Program-made: the position numbers and the translations under genes
Notes under the pieces: generated by a model
What the model saw: the letters and a program-made list of their open reading frames with translations, nothing else
Databases searched by the model: none
What the model was told of the DNA's origin: nothing
Part shown: in pieces, positions 33,168 to 42,566 of the stretch
How positions within the stretch are numbered: position 1 is the first letter of the stretch
Layout: each line of letters opens with the position of its first letter
From: an uncultured Granulosicoccaceae bacterium
GTDB lineage: Bacteria; Pseudomonadota; Gammaproteobacteria; Granulosicoccales; Granulosicoccaceae
Direction of reading: 5' to 3'
Length of the DNA stretch: 47,112 nucleotides
Assembly (NCBI GenBank): GCA_938003855.1
Contig: CALKXD010000026.1
Location: 1 to 47,112, forward strand

Positions 33168-34616
33168 TCAGGCATCGTTCCAGGTCAGGCCGTTTTCCTG
33201 TGTCCAGCGGCGAAGCGCCAATGCCTCGGTGTTGGTCGGCAGGCGATTGCGTTTACCACGCACCTGATACAACACACGGTGCTTGCGGCTGACCTCTATG
33301 GTTAACAGCTTGCGCTCCCCTGCTTTGTCACGTACATCCATCGTGTAGATTGCACTTGCTCCACTGGCGCACGAAGCGGCATAGCTTGCCACGCAATGCT
33401 TTTGCTTTCTCCCTTCAGCCACCAGTTCTTTACTCGACAACAGTTCTCTAATAAACCAGACGCGACTGTTGTCGGTAGTCTGATTCCCTTCCACAAAACG
33501 GTAGTCGTCAATCACCCATCGATTCCAGCGACAGTCGCCGGCATGAAGCGTGACTCGCCCTAATCGACGATGCCACGCGTCCACCTGAGCCAGCAGCGAA
33601 TCCCCGCTTCGGCCTCGCATGGTGAAGTTAGGCTGTGCCGGACCGGTGTTTTGCAGTCTGCCGTCTGCATCATAGTCTTGTTGATCCACGTACTTTTCAT
33701 TCCAGATAAAGTCGATTATCGGGTGTACATGCGTGCGATCAAGCAACGGGTTATCAACAAAAAACCGCAAAACGCTCAACCAGAAATCGTTGTCTTTGAA
33801 GCGTCTGGCGAGCTGCGTGCCGGCAATAGCATCGCTAAGGCAGCTGTCGCCACCCAGTGACTGCACCTGCGCCCAGCGAAACGCCGTCAGCACCGTATAG
33901 CGGTCCGGCGCCTGTAAATAGTGGTGGGCCATCTTTTTGGTCAGCGGAACTGGCAATCCATCGGCAGTGCGAATGTTGTGTCCACTGCCAATGTGTATAA
34001 ACCAGTCCTGATGTTTTTTCCGGCCCGAAAACCAAACGCTATCCATAAACGCCGGCACATCGAAGCTGGTCAACAGATGCCGTGCCAGAGAGCCAAACTG
34101 ACGACGAACGTTATGCTGCATTGGTCGCCACTGATCCAGTGGCCGCTTCCAGCCCGGATAGTGAGCAACAAGCGCCACAATGCCCCGAATATACTGCGCG
34201 TCTGACATCAATTTTGATCGTCGTTCAAGATGCAGCAGCGTATCCAGCAGTACCTTCGGGTTTCGGCATTTCTTAAAACCGACAGATATCTCCACAAGCA
34301 ACTCGCATTTAGGCGGCGGGTGGGTTAATTCCCCGCTGCTAAACTTCATTATTTGAAAGCGAAGTTTGCTTTCACTGCTGTGCTGACGCAGTCGTTGCAG
34401 GGATGCATTCTGCGCGTGTTTTTCCCGCTCGCGCTGTCGCTGTGTGTCTGTTTTAACTAAGCTTGCACTAAAGCCATGCAGGGTACACCAGCTTTTGTAG
34501 TCTTCTTTAGTGCGCAGGTTCAGTCGCGCAATATGTCGCAACAGCGTAGCTTCATTGATCCGGGCTTTACAGTGTTTATTCCGGGGTGTTTTAGCGGTGT
34601 TCTTATTCCGTGCCAT
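33168..34616 (-). CDS. PcfJ-like protein of unknown function
   Basis: This 482-residue soluble protein has a very basic start (ARNKNTAKTPRNKHCKAR) and a C-terminal block that fits the PcfJ family: WFIRELLSSKELVAEG, then RKQKHCVASYAASCASG, then an IYTMDV beta strand and an RKHRVLYQVRGKRN end. The conserved His-Cys-Val-x-x-Tyr core is clear. PcfJ was first seen on enterococcal plasmids, but chromosomal relatives are common and uncharacterised. I chose the ATG at 34616 because the domain-like sequence begins there; an open frame continues to 34715. GGAAAGG lies only two bases before that ATG, so the start is uncertain. It stands alone. Confidence 0.75.
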   Translation of the reverse strand: MARNKNTAKTPRNKHCKARINEATLLRHIARLNLRTKEDYKSWCTLHGFSASLVKTDTQRQREREKHAQNASLQRLRQHSSESKLRFQIMKFSSGELTHPPPKCELLVEISVGFKKCRNPKVLLDTLLHLERRSKLMSDAQYIRGIVALVAHYPGWKRPLDQWRPMQHNVRRQFGSLARHLLTSFDVPAFMDSVWFSGRKKHQDWFIHIGSGHNIRTADGLPVPLTKKMAHHYLQAPDRYTVLTAFRWAQVQSLGGDSCLSDAIAGTQLARRFKDNDFWLSVLRFFVDNPLLDRTHVHPIIDFIWNEKYVDQQDYDADGRLQNTGPAQPNFTMRGRSGDSLLAQVDAWHRRLGRVTLHAGDCRWNRWVIDDYRFVEGNQTTDNSRVWFIRELLSSKELVAEGRKQKHCVASYAASCASGASAIYTMDVRDKAGERKLLTIEVSRKHRVLYQVRGKRNRLPTNTEALALRRWTQENGLTWNDA

Positions 34617-35275
34617 GTCCTTTCCATTGGCGCATCTCCAGGCAGCCATTGCCTGGCAATTGCGCCATAAACTGAACAGGCAGGGCGAAAGCTGTGCATA
34701 GAGCCGCGCACGCAATGCATCTATTCAGGTTTAGGGGTGTCGGACATCTACGGGTAAGCGGGGTTACCACGCCGTGATCGGCGGATACCCGGGTAGACGA
34801 CAGTTAACTCTAAAGAGAATTAACGGTTGGCCAACGTCGCAGAGGCCGACAATATATTTTTTCCGTGATAACTACACATTGATGACCTCCTATAAATGGC
34901 CGTGGGGAAAAGAGCCGCGCACTTTAATGGATATTTATCACCATTGCAACAGCGGTGGTCATAGATTGTGATCATGGTGGGATACGGCCGGAATGTTCCG
35001 GAGCTAGCTCAAGCGCTGGTGGAAAACGGTCCGCGGATTCGAGCGCGATTGAGGTTAAGACAGTTTTCCAGCTGTCCCTGCATGATTGTACTTCCCCTGG
35101 CGAAACCGATAATGATTGCATCGTTGGACTGGTGTAACAGGGGCACTTTAGCCTGAAATAATTTTATAACAGGCGTAGGATCAGAATGGCAGGGTCTGCA
35201 GCCTTGAAAGTAACCGGCGGCAGAAACGTTGGTAAAAGTGCAAATAGAGGATGTGCAACAGAGGAGAAACCTAAC
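34617..35275. other. Intergenic region between PcfJ-like and DUF899-like genes
   Basis: About 660 bp without a supported gene. Three short overlapping plus-strand frames (34774-35156) lack features. The frame of the next gene is open back to 35186, but those 30 codons look non-coding. The region is AT-richer than its neighbours around 34850-34930, which may hold the promoter. Confidence 0.4.
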
Positions 35276-35878
35276 ATGGCAACTAATGAAATTGCAGAGC
35301 TGCAACAGCAGATTATGGAAAATACAATGCGCCTTCGCGAGCTGGAAGCCGCTTTGCCGGGTGAGGAAGTTGCAAACTATAGCTTCGATACGCTGGAGGG
35401 CAAAGTCACGCTACGCGATCTGTTTGCCGGCAATGAAAAACTGCTGCTGATACATAATATGGGGCAGGCCTGTCGCTACTGTACATTGTGGGGTGACGGG
35501 CTGAACCCGTTTGTCGCACATCTGGAATCTGTGCTGTCTGTGGCGATGGTGTCAAAAGATTCGCCGGACGTGCAGCGCAACTTTGCCAATTCCCGTCACT
35601 GGCGATTTCGCATGGCATCGCATGGAGGTGGCCGGTACATGTCCGAGCAAGTGGCAGCGGAAGGCATGGGTAATATGCCGGGGGCTGTTGTCTATGAGCT
35701 CTCAGGCGACAAAATCCTGCGTAAGGCCAGCACCTGGTTTGGCCCCGGGGACCTCTATTGCTCGCAGTGGCATTTCCTGGGGCTTGCCGGTATCGGGCTC
35801 GATGAATGGACGCCGCAGTATGCGTATTGGCAGAGACCCGAGGCAATGGAAGATGGCGGGGCCGATCTGCCAGACTGA
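35276..35878 (+). CDS. DUF899-like thioredoxin-fold protein
   Basis: This 200-residue cytosolic protein begins with a short coiled-coil-like helix (EIAELQQQIMENTMRLRELE) and continues as a thioredoxin/AhpC-like fold. The motif MGQACRYCTLWGDGLN (about 63-78) has a CxxC pair at the place where DUF899 proteins carry their redox Cys. GPGDLYCSQWHFLGL follows near the end. DUF899 proteins are predicted peroxiredoxin-like or disulfide-handling enzymes of unknown substrate. I took the ATG at 35276, about ten bases after GGAG. Confidence 0.78.
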   Translation: MATNEIAELQQQIMENTMRLRELEAALPGEEVANYSFDTLEGKVTLRDLFAGNEKLLLIHNMGQACRYCTLWGDGLNPFVAHLESVLSVAMVSKDSPDVQRNFANSRHWRFRMASHGGGRYMSEQVAAEGMGNMPGAVVYELSGDKILRKASTWFGPGDLYCSQWHFLGLAGIGLDEWTPQYAYWQRPEAMEDGGADLPD

Positions 35879-37210
35879 TACGACACTGGCGGGTGTTTCC
35901 AGAAATCGACCTGCCAGTCATTACTGCAGGTAAGGCAAGCCTGATTGCCCTGTGAAATACCTATGTGAAATACCTCTGTGGACGCCGGGTCACTCACTTA
36001 GATCAGTCCGCGGCTTTGATTAACGCTCTGAGATTGCCGGTGCGGGCGCGGTGAGCCGATAGGATTGACAGGCTTACGAGGGTGTTGCTCGTGCTTGCTT
36101 AGTGGCATTGCTTGCTGGTGATAATGTTTCTGCACAGCCAGATTTCACGGTGGCATGAATTTCTATTGAGCTTGTGGTAAATGATCTGCGTCATTCCTGT
36201 GACCACGCTTATTGCTTGCCGATGTAAATTCCAGAATTGGGCAGTTGACTTACCCGTCGTGCAAATCCAGGGGGTAACCCTCCGGGTGTTATGCCAGTGA
36301 GCGTTGACACGCCTGTCGGTCTGAAACCTTAACAGGGCGGGTTAATCGATGTCCTTCCTCTGTGATGTTGTAAGCCGGAGTAGTTGCGATTACTGTTGTC
36401 CAAGTCTTGAGGTTGTTTCTACTGTTTTGTCAAACCACGTAAGGTTTTTTCCCGGCCGTATTGCGGCAGCTTTTTTCTGGCGTAGAGCCCGGGATTAAAA
36501 AGCCGGGCTGTAATCCGGTGTTTGGTGTCATCTGTCGGTACTCACATCTAAATTAATAAAAATAAACTAAAACGACAGTAATTAACCGGGACCGTACAGG
36601 AAGTTCCCCCGTTGCAGCCACAACGCTCTGCTGCTGATAACGATGTTGCTGAAATTTACTTACTGGCACAGACGAATACGGATAGAAGAAGAGGAGTCGG
36701 TTCAAGCGTGCAAGAAGTAGAAGTCAGCTATCGCCGTGGGGGTGGGGCGGGGTGGTAGTGCTGCGCTATAAATAGACGATGTTTTGATCAAATGGCTAAG
36801 TTGAAAACTGCCGCGGTAACTCATCGCCCCATACGTGATATAGCCTGAGAGTACTAAATATTAGCCGCGCGTATGCTCGATACGTTGCTTTCAGGAGTAC
36901 ACTAAAGTTTCGTCGTGCCGAAAACAGTGCGTGTATGTGCATTGGTTTTTACAGGGTTTACTCTGATAAATTATGCTCAGTTAAGTGCCATAGCTATCTA
37001 AAATAGCTGGTCTGCTTCAGCTTATTTAGTCTCTGCCTCTCTATGCAGGACGCGTAGCGACCAATGGTGCAAGGGTTAGTCATACAGATAGACGCCGGCT
37101 CATGCGATATTCCTGTGCGCCAATGAACGCTGTTTGACTTGCAACTCGTAATGTTTATACCCTGAGTAGTGGATTCATGGATAGCCATTGCGCTCGGGGA
37201 GGGAAATATA
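35879..37210. other. 1.3-kb gene-poor region
   Basis: No gene is supported on either strand. Just after the DUF899-like stop, CTGGCGGGT (35886-35894) and ACCTGCCAG (35909-35917) form a nine-base stem with one G-T pair, a possible weak terminator. AGCCCGG/CCGGGCT arms with a ten-base loop lie near 36486-36509. A G-rich run GTGGGGGTGGGGCGGGGTGG sits at 36737-36756. The stretch ends at a decayed binding-protein fragment, so it may be the scar of an earlier locus. Confidence 0.45.
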
Positions 37211-37396
37211 ATGAAAAAATGCATAACTCAGCTAACCACAGCGGCAAAGTGTCTGGTTGCGGCAGGCTTGTTAAGTGTCAGTTCAATCGGGTCAGCGGAA
37301 GTTACAATACCGGGCTGGCCCGGCGGGCCGGAAGAAACAGCGCTCCGCGCGGCGGCGGAAACCTACAGCGGTCGAACAGGCAGCCCCGCGGCTTAG
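37211..37396 (+). pseudogene. N-terminal fragment of an ABC-type extracellular binding protein
   Basis: These 61 codons begin after a good ribosome site (GGAGGG) and encode a complete signal peptide (KKCITQLTTAAKCLVAAGLL, cleavage after GSA) followed by EVTIPGWPGGPEETALRAAA and ETYSGRTG. This is the usual start of a family-1 solute-binding protein of about 420 residues. It stops at TAG after GSPAA, with the convergent MOSC gene beginning 16 bases later, so the other ~85 percent of the gene is missing. I read it as a deletion remnant. A free small secreted peptide is possible but unlikely. Confidence 0.7.
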
Positions 37397-37412
37397 CGAC
37401 ATTATCTGATCG

Positions 37413-38186
37413 CTATAAAAATTCGATAGCATCGCCCATCGTTATTGCACCCCCCTCCAGAACTTCGGCGTAAATGCCCATGTCTTTGTGCTCATAGCTT
37501 TCCTGCAGTAAGCCCGGAACGTCCAGGTCCCGCTCGCCGGTACTCAGATCAACCTCGGTAGCCGGGCATCGCTTTGTGCGCTTTACAAATTTGAACCGTG
37601 CTGTGCCGATAGCTATTTGCTGGCCAACCATTTCAAGCTCGGAAAAAGGCGATAAACCGCTTAGATGTATGTTGCCGCGAAATCTGCCCGGGTCTATGTC
37701 ACGACCAATTGATGCTGCAAACGCATTTACACTATCCAGATTGATGAAGGATACGGCGTTCATCATTTCGGTGGAGACAACGGACACGTCAGTAAATCGA
37801 TGCGGAGATGCTTCGAACAGTTGCGGTGTCTCGTCATCCGGTAAGCCCAGGTACGATTTGAGCCACTGTCCTGCCTGTTGTTTGCCTTCAGGAGTCGCAA
37901 TAGTAAACCGGCCGCTCTGATCAGCTGATGACATCGACAGCACACCCGTCTGGTCATCGAATTCGGTGCGGAGTAACGCCAGGCTTGCGTCGCGTGCAAG
38001 CATGTAGAATTTCGATTTCGGCAGTGGTCTGGGATTGCCCGGGTCAAAGCCGCTATCAGGACGCGCAAACCCGAATTGACGGTCACAGGGGAAGCCCTGC
38101 CCGGGGGACAGTTGGACGCTGTCCATCGATTGGCCGCTCAGGCCTTTGACCGGGTAACGGATTAGTGCTTCGATCATCGTGGCCAC
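37413..38186 (-). CDS. MOSC-domain protein
   Basis: This ~257-residue protein has an N-terminal MOSC beta-barrel (IEALIRYPVKGLSGQSMDSVQL, then LARDASLALLRTEFD) and a C-terminal MOSC domain with FRGNIHL and FKFVKRTKRCPATEVDLSTGE. The conserved Cys in RCPATEVD is the residue that handles sulfur or molybdenum cofactor in Moco sulfurase C-terminal domains and mARC-like enzymes. It is probably involved in molybdenum-cofactor-dependent reduction or sulfur transfer. I favour the GTG at 38186, eight bases after AAGGA, over an ATG three codons later, whose ribosome site would be too far. It converges on the truncated binding-protein gene. Confidence 0.85.
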   Translation of the reverse strand: MATMIEALIRYPVKGLSGQSMDSVQLSPGQGFPCDRQFGFARPDSGFDPGNPRPLPKSKFYMLARDASLALLRTEFDDQTGVLSMSSADQSGRFTIATPEGKQQAGQWLKSYLGLPDDETPQLFEASPHRFTDVSVVSTEMMNAVSFINLDSVNAFAASIGRDIDPGRFRGNIHLSGLSPFSELEMVGQQIAIGTARFKFVKRTKRCPATEVDLSTGERDLDVPGLLQESYEHKDMGIYAEVLEGGAITMGDAIEFL

Positions 38187-38358
38187 GGGTTCAGTCCTTT
38201 TCCTTAGTTTAGGTGTTGTTGATGGTAACAGTGTCAGGGGATGATGCGGTAGATGTCCGGTGGACACCCCGGTGTTGCGGCAGTGTGGACAAAAATATCG
38301 AGTATACTGCGTATAAAGCCTGTGGCATTGTCAATAACAGTACTTCTCGGAGCAGCAG

Positions 38359-39036
38359 ATGCCTGGTACGTTTAAAATCGTTGGTCTAATTTTACTAGGC
38401 GTCTGGGCGGGGGCAGCCGGTGCGTCGACTTGTCCGGAGTTTTTCAGGTTTGTTGATTTTGGACAAACCGGGCGGGATGGTTTTGTCTACCGTGGTGGCA
38501 GCTTTTTTCGAGCCGAAGGTCTCGACGGCACACCGTTGTTGTCCAGGCAGCGTACACAATGTCTGCCGGTGACTGACCTGGGAAAAGACGGGCGCGGCAA
38601 TCCGATACCGGTCGTGCAGAGTATTCACTACAACCCCGAAGTCCTGCCAGCAGGCATTGAGGCAATGAGTGTAAGCTCCTTTACCAATGCAATAGCGGCC
38701 GCTGAAGAAAGCGCTGAGCGCCACCGCACCAGGTTGAATCAGCCGGGTATAAAAACCCTGCGTGGAGATAACTATCTTTGCCTGACTGATGATACAAAAG
38801 CGCTGTTAAGTTGCCAGGTGGCCTCTCCATACGCAGAGAATGCCGCGCTAGTCGCCTATTGCGAGGGCGGGCATTGTAGAATGCCCCTGATGCTGGTCGA
38901 TAAACAGATAGCAGTCAGTGCGGTTTGGTCCCTGCGTGGTTCAGATGACAGCAGTGATGCCGGGGCTGCCGATGTTGTTGACAGAATAGGGGGGATACAT
39001 ACGTTTTTATCGCCACTTATTTCGTTGAGTCCCTAG
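38359..39036 (+). CDS. Secreted protein of unknown function
   Basis: This 225-residue protein has a signal peptide (FKIVGLILLGVWAGA, cleavage after GAS near residue 23). The mature part starts with CPEFFRFVDFGQ and contains six Cys (including CLPV, YLCLTDD, LLSCQV and YCEGGHC), so disulfides in the periplasm are likely. I do not recognise the family. GGAG precedes the ATG by about six bases and an excellent terminator follows, so it is a monocistronic gene. Confidence 0.75.
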   Translation: MPGTFKIVGLILLGVWAGAAGASTCPEFFRFVDFGQTGRDGFVYRGGSFFRAEGLDGTPLLSRQRTQCLPVTDLGKDGRGNPIPVVQSIHYNPEVLPAGIEAMSVSSFTNAIAAAEESAERHRTRLNQPGIKTLRGDNYLCLTDDTKALLSCQVASPYAENAALVAYCEGGHCRMPLMLVDKQIAVSAVWSLRGSDDSSDAGAADVVDRIGGIHTFLSPLISLSP

Positions 39037-39160
39037 AGCTACTGCACCTTGTAGCCCCGGTCAGGCATAACCTAACCGACCGGGTGGCGCTAGTATTTGC
39101 CTGGTGGTCGTAACCGTCTGCAACGACCAACAGAAGCCGGGCTGTTAAGCGCTAAAGCCA

Positions 39161-39191
39161 GGCAAAAAGCCTGATGCCTTTTTGCCTTTTT
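39161..39191 (+). terminator. Intrinsic terminator of the secreted-protein gene
   Basis: GGCAAAAAG (39161-39169) and CTTTTTGCC (39178-39186) form a nine-base stem with an eight-base loop, followed by five Ts. It lies 125 bp past the plus-strand stop. Another inverted repeat (CCCGGTC/GACCGGG) lies between stop and terminator. Confidence 0.75.
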
Positions 39192-39257
39192 GTCTGTCGG
39201 TATTGCTATTGCAGTGCTGACCTAAGCGTGTGGATGCGGTATTTTTTATCCTTCAGG

Positions 39258-40007
39258 TCAACCTGCATTCCGCTTGCTGAATATTGATTTTTTTACACCG
39301 TGTTCCTCTTTGTCGGACGCTCTGTTGGAAGCCTCCTCGAGGTCGTTGACGTCGACTTTGGTAACTCTTGGTGTCGCGATTAACTCATGAAGAAGTTTTT
39401 TGCGCCTGGCAGCCGGCGGGTCGGTAACTCGCCTGCCGGAAATCCCGACTTTAATCCGGTGAATGCCCAGGATAAAGCATAGCGATACCACCAAAGTAAC
39501 ACATAGAAAGATGGCATAGGTTTCGAGCAGGGCCTGGAAAGATACTTGACTGAGTGACGCGGTCTTACCAACAAAGGCAGCCAGTAGCCAGTGGCTGGTG
39601 CTCAGTGCACCGGTAACAGAAAGTAGCGCGGCTTCGGCGTAAGAGACAGTTACTGTGTCTCGTTCCAGTATTGGAAACGATATGTAATGAAGGATCAGGC
39701 CATTGGCCGTCAGTACCAGAACGCAGATAAGTTTTAATAATAACTTGCTTTTATCCATGAGCACATCAGGATTAAAACCGGTGTCAAAATAAACGACGGT
39801 TAACCCGGTTACCCAAAGTGCCACCAGCAATAGAAATATGCGTTTACTGTCTTTCTCAATCTCCCTGCTGGAAATCCTTGAGATGACCATTTTGATGTCT
39901 GCTCTCAATACCGCCGTCAGTGCGAAAGCAGCAACGATAATGTGGCTGTAAACGACAAAGATTCTGAGCCATTCCGGAGCCGAAATGGTGTTGACTAATT
40001 CATACAT
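39258..40007 (-). CDS. Multi-pass membrane protein of unknown function
   Basis: This 249-residue protein has about six hydrophobic segments (near residues 15-35, 55-73, 85-105, 122-140, 145-160 and 170-190) and a soluble charged C-terminal tail of ~50 residues rich in Lys, Arg and Glu. The loop ADIKMVISRISSREIEKDSK is strongly charged. I do not recognise a named family. I chose the ATG at 40007, before MYELVNTISAPEWL; a TTG eleven codons earlier is possible. Confidence 0.7.
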   Translation of the reverse strand: MYELVNTISAPEWLRIFVVYSHIIVAAFALTAVLRADIKMVISRISSREIEKDSKRIFLLLVALWVTGLTVVYFDTGFNPDVLMDKSKLLLKLICVLVLTANGLILHYISFPILERDTVTVSYAEAALLSVTGALSTSHWLLAAFVGKTASLSQVSFQALLETYAIFLCVTLVVSLCFILGIHRIKVGISGRRVTDPPAARRKKLLHELIATPRVTKVDVNDLEEASNRASDKEEHGVKKSIFSKRNAG

Positions 40008-40412
40008 AAATCTACTGCCAATACAAAGTATAATGAGCAAACGGCATGCAGCAGGTATTCTTTAACTGTCTATTTTAACAGTCAATATTAGAGCAACTTT
40101 ACAAGTTGACAACTCATTTAGATTGAAAAAATCCGGCGTTGCGTCGATGGTGGAAAGCGTTTGTTTGCAAAGAGAATAGTGTTCTTGAAGCGCCGTATCA
40201 GGGGTGATGATTGTAATGTCAATTTAATTTCAGGTGACGTAACTTTCAAAGGTTGGGCGTCTGGTTTGTCAGAGAGTAGCAATGGTTGTTTCACCAGAGC
40301 ATCAGTGTGGTGTAGACTTTACAAGTTTATGTTGCAGTCACTGAAGCTGCATTACTGATGACCGACGGCCACGGTAATTGACGCTGCGCGCCAAATCCAG
40401 ACAAAGGTAAAC
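40008..40412. promoter_or_regulatory. Divergent AT-rich regulatory region
   Basis: 405 bp without a gene. AGTTG-A-CAACT (about 40105-40115) is a perfect short palindrome overlapping a TTGACA hexamer, and AACTGT/ACAGT arms lie about 40065-40082. These could serve promoters of the membrane-protein gene or the ABM gene. Base composition is clearly more AT-rich than the coding parts nearby. Confidence 0.35.
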
Positions 40413-40712
40413 ATGACCGACAACCGTAGAATATTAATCGCTGAACTGATGGCACGTAACGGCTGCGAGGAGGAGGTTCGAGCGATACTCTCAGCATACG
40501 CAATTGATGTCCGCGCCGAGTCTGGTAACCAGGTTTTCGAATGCTATCAGACCCGGGACGAGCCACGTAAATTTGTAGTCTATGAAATTTACACTGACGA
40601 AGCAGCGTTTCAGGCGCATCTGTCAGCGCCAAAGAACGCAGAGATTAACTACCGTCTTTCATCTGTGACTGAAGGGGGTTCTTCCCTGACGTTTCTGGCA
40701 CCGTTCACTTGA
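40413..40712 (+). CDS. Antibiotic-biosynthesis-monooxygenase (ABM) domain protein
   Basis: This 99-residue protein has the ferredoxin-like ABM fold seen in YgiN-type quinol monooxygenases: ILIAELMARNGCEEEVRAIL, then VFECYQTRDEPRKFVVYEIY and TDEAAFQAHLSAP. The FxxHL segment near residues 68-72 is the typical His region. It is a single-domain dimer in the family and acts on small quinols or polyketide-like compounds; the substrate is unknown. AAAGGT precedes the ATG. It converges on the GlcG/HbpS gene. Confidence 0.85.
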   Translation: MTDNRRILIAELMARNGCEEEVRAILSAYAIDVRAESGNQVFECYQTRDEPRKFVVYEIYTDEAAFQAHLSAPKNAEINYRLSSVTEGGSSLTFLAPFT

Positions 40713-40895
40713 TTTCAGCAGGGAGGGTGCTGGCAAAGAGCGTTGATATTGACGACGAGGATGGGATGTTGGAGTGCCGGTGGCATAAAGTTATCTATGC
40801 CTCTGGTTTGAGATCTGGCTGCCAAAGTATTGATTGCGGCCGGGCAATTATAAAAGGCCCGGTGGCTGGCACTTGGTAACAATAAGGCCAGCGCA

Positions 40896-41321
40896 TCAAG
40901 CGTGTGTAAATCCGCTTGCAACCACACCTGCTATGCAAATGGCTTCATCCTGATCACCGGTACCACCACTGGCGCCTGCAGCACCTAGAATCGTGCCGTC
41001 AGTATTTTTTATAAGCACTGCGCCTGTTTGCGGAATAAAGTGCTGTGAGGTAGAGCTTGCCAGGGTTGAGAAAAATACCGGTATTTTAGTTTGAAGCTCT
41101 GTTAGCGCCCGACTGCTACAGCCCATACCTACCGAGGCTACTGCCTTACCCATCGCTATATCAAAGCGCAATGCTGTCGCACCATCTTCCCGTAAAAACG
41201 CTTTAATCTGGCCGGCAGCATCCACTATAGCGACCCCCATCGGTGGGCAGCCGGTAGATTTTGCGTGGGCTAATGCTGCGGCGATTATCTGCTTGGCTTT
41301 ATCTGACGTTAGTTGGTTCAT
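40896..41321 (-). CDS. GlcG/HbpS-family protein
   Basis: This 141-residue protein has the DUF336 fold: MGVAIVDAAGQIKAFLREDGA at about 28-48, then the DIAMGKAVASVGMG helix, and GAAGASGGTGDQDEAICIAG near residues 112-131. Relatives include GlcG (of the glycolate operon) and the heme-degrading HbpS protein of Streptomyces. It is probably cytosolic as there is no signal peptide. Its role here is open. A TGATAA/TTATCA inverted repeat (41391-41407) lies 70 bp upstream. Confidence 0.88.
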   Translation of the reverse strand: MNQLTSDKAKQIIAAALAHAKSTGCPPMGVAIVDAAGQIKAFLREDGATALRFDIAMGKAVASVGMGCSSRALTELQTKIPVFFSTLASSTSQHFIPQTGAVLIKNTDGTILGAAGASGGTGDQDEAICIAGVVASGFTHA

Positions 41322-41789
41322 GTCGGGTACGTTGGTTACCTGATGAGTTGATGAGTTGTCCGTTTCCGGTCAAATGTCGGTCTTTTGTTTTGATAATACA
41401 CTTATCAGATAAATAGTCGCCGGTGGTTCGGAGGGGCTACGGGTCAGTTGAAAAACAGGCGGCTATTGATCAAGGGGCATTGTGCGATATCGGACACTGC
41501 ACAATGATAGTTGTTCTGTCGGTTTTCGACTAGTCGATAATAATAACCCGGGTTGACGAGCCGGCCTTCCTGGCCTGCTTCTTTAAAAAGTGTTCTTCCG
41601 TAAAGTTGCTGATCGCAACTGATCAAAATTCACAAATAGAACCACCGCTATCCTGAATGGTTTTGTGTTTGACCGTGGGTTTCCGATGAAGTTGTGCATA
41701 TTATAGATGCCTGTGTCACGTGGAAAGTAGTCGCTTACTCAAAGGCATCTGTGTTGGAGGTCCAGCGGACAGTCTTGCGCAGAGTGCGA
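41322..41789. promoter_or_regulatory. Intergenic region with operator-like repeat
   Basis: 468 bp without a supported gene. TGATAA-TACAC-TTATCA at 41391-41407 is a perfect six-base inverted repeat at a promoter-like distance before the GlcG/HbpS gene. The minus-strand frame at 41444-41626 has no features. Confidence 0.4.
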
Positions 41790-42158
41790 CTATGCTTCGG
41801 CACGTTGATTCAAAAACGCAATAATATCACCTGACTCATACAGCCAGCGCACGCTGTTGTTATCTTCGATTCGAAGGCAGGGTACTGTGACTCGACCTCC
41901 GCCTTGTTGCAGTTCTTCGCGATAGGTAAGGTTTTTGTTGATATCGCGTAACTCAATATCAACACCCAGTGCATGGATAGCGCGGCGGGTTTTGACACAA
42001 AACGGGCAGGCATTAAACTGATACAAAGACAAACCATCCATCGCTGATTGAACCCGTTGTTGTTCATCCGGGGTGCGATCGACAGTCTTCGGACGGGAAA
42101 CCCGGTCCACAAACATAATAACCGCACCAAGTGCGTTTCGTACAAACTTTAGTAGCAT
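41790..42158 (-). CDS. Glutaredoxin-family protein with N-terminal hydrophobic segment
   Basis: This 122-residue protein has a glutaredoxin/NrdH-type domain from about residue 42. LYQFNACPFCVKTRRAIHA carries the active CPFC (Cys51, Cys54), and RVTVPCLRIED gives the cis-Pro. The first 20 residues (LLKFVRNALGAVIMFVDRV) form an amphipathic or membrane helix followed by a charged linker, so the domain may be anchored at the membrane. It acts as a thiol-disulfide reductant. The extra Cys after the cis-Pro (VPCL) is unusual. Confidence 0.88.
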   Translation of the reverse strand: MLLKFVRNALGAVIMFVDRVSRPKTVDRTPDEQQRVQSAMDGLSLYQFNACPFCVKTRRAIHALGVDIELRDINKNLTYREELQQGGGRVTVPCLRIEDNNSVRWLYESGDIIAFLNQRAEA

Positions 42159-42566
42159 AGGAAGTCTTTAGTAGTGGTCCAAACTGACGCACTGTAACCA
42201 ACCGGACGAGCGGTGTAAAGCGCTTCACAAGGAAGTGTTCGGGTGGTCTTTCAGGCGGGTTGTTGATGATTGCCCACACGTCGCTTTAGGCTAGGCTCTC
42301 AATTATGTGCAGTGGCGTGCGGTGTTGATATCGCGTGTCTGTGGCAAGCTTACTGGATGTGTTTCAGTCAAAGTGGAAGTGACAAACTACCCGGTAGTTA
42401 TTGCCGCTTACTGTTTAAATATTTCCGTGTAATACACGGTCATCCGCATGGCTCAAATAAAGGTGCTGGATAACTGCCGGGTTATCTGCCCCGCAGAATA
42501 ACCACAAGTAACAGGGGTCAATACGTAACGGAATTTTGATTGCGGGGCCTGAATGCCAGTCTGTCT
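42159..42566. other. Intergenic region
   Basis: I see no gene, repeat or clear signal in these 408 bp. A plus-strand frame at 42270-42473 is Cys/Gly-rich but has no ribosome site or family features. Confidence 0.4.

Noticed and set aside
34774-35156. Three short overlapping plus-strand frames
   Set aside because: No domain, no ribosome site and mutually overlapping; treated as non-coding.
36994-37224. 76-codon minus-strand frame
   Set aside because: It overlaps the binding-protein fragment start and has no features.
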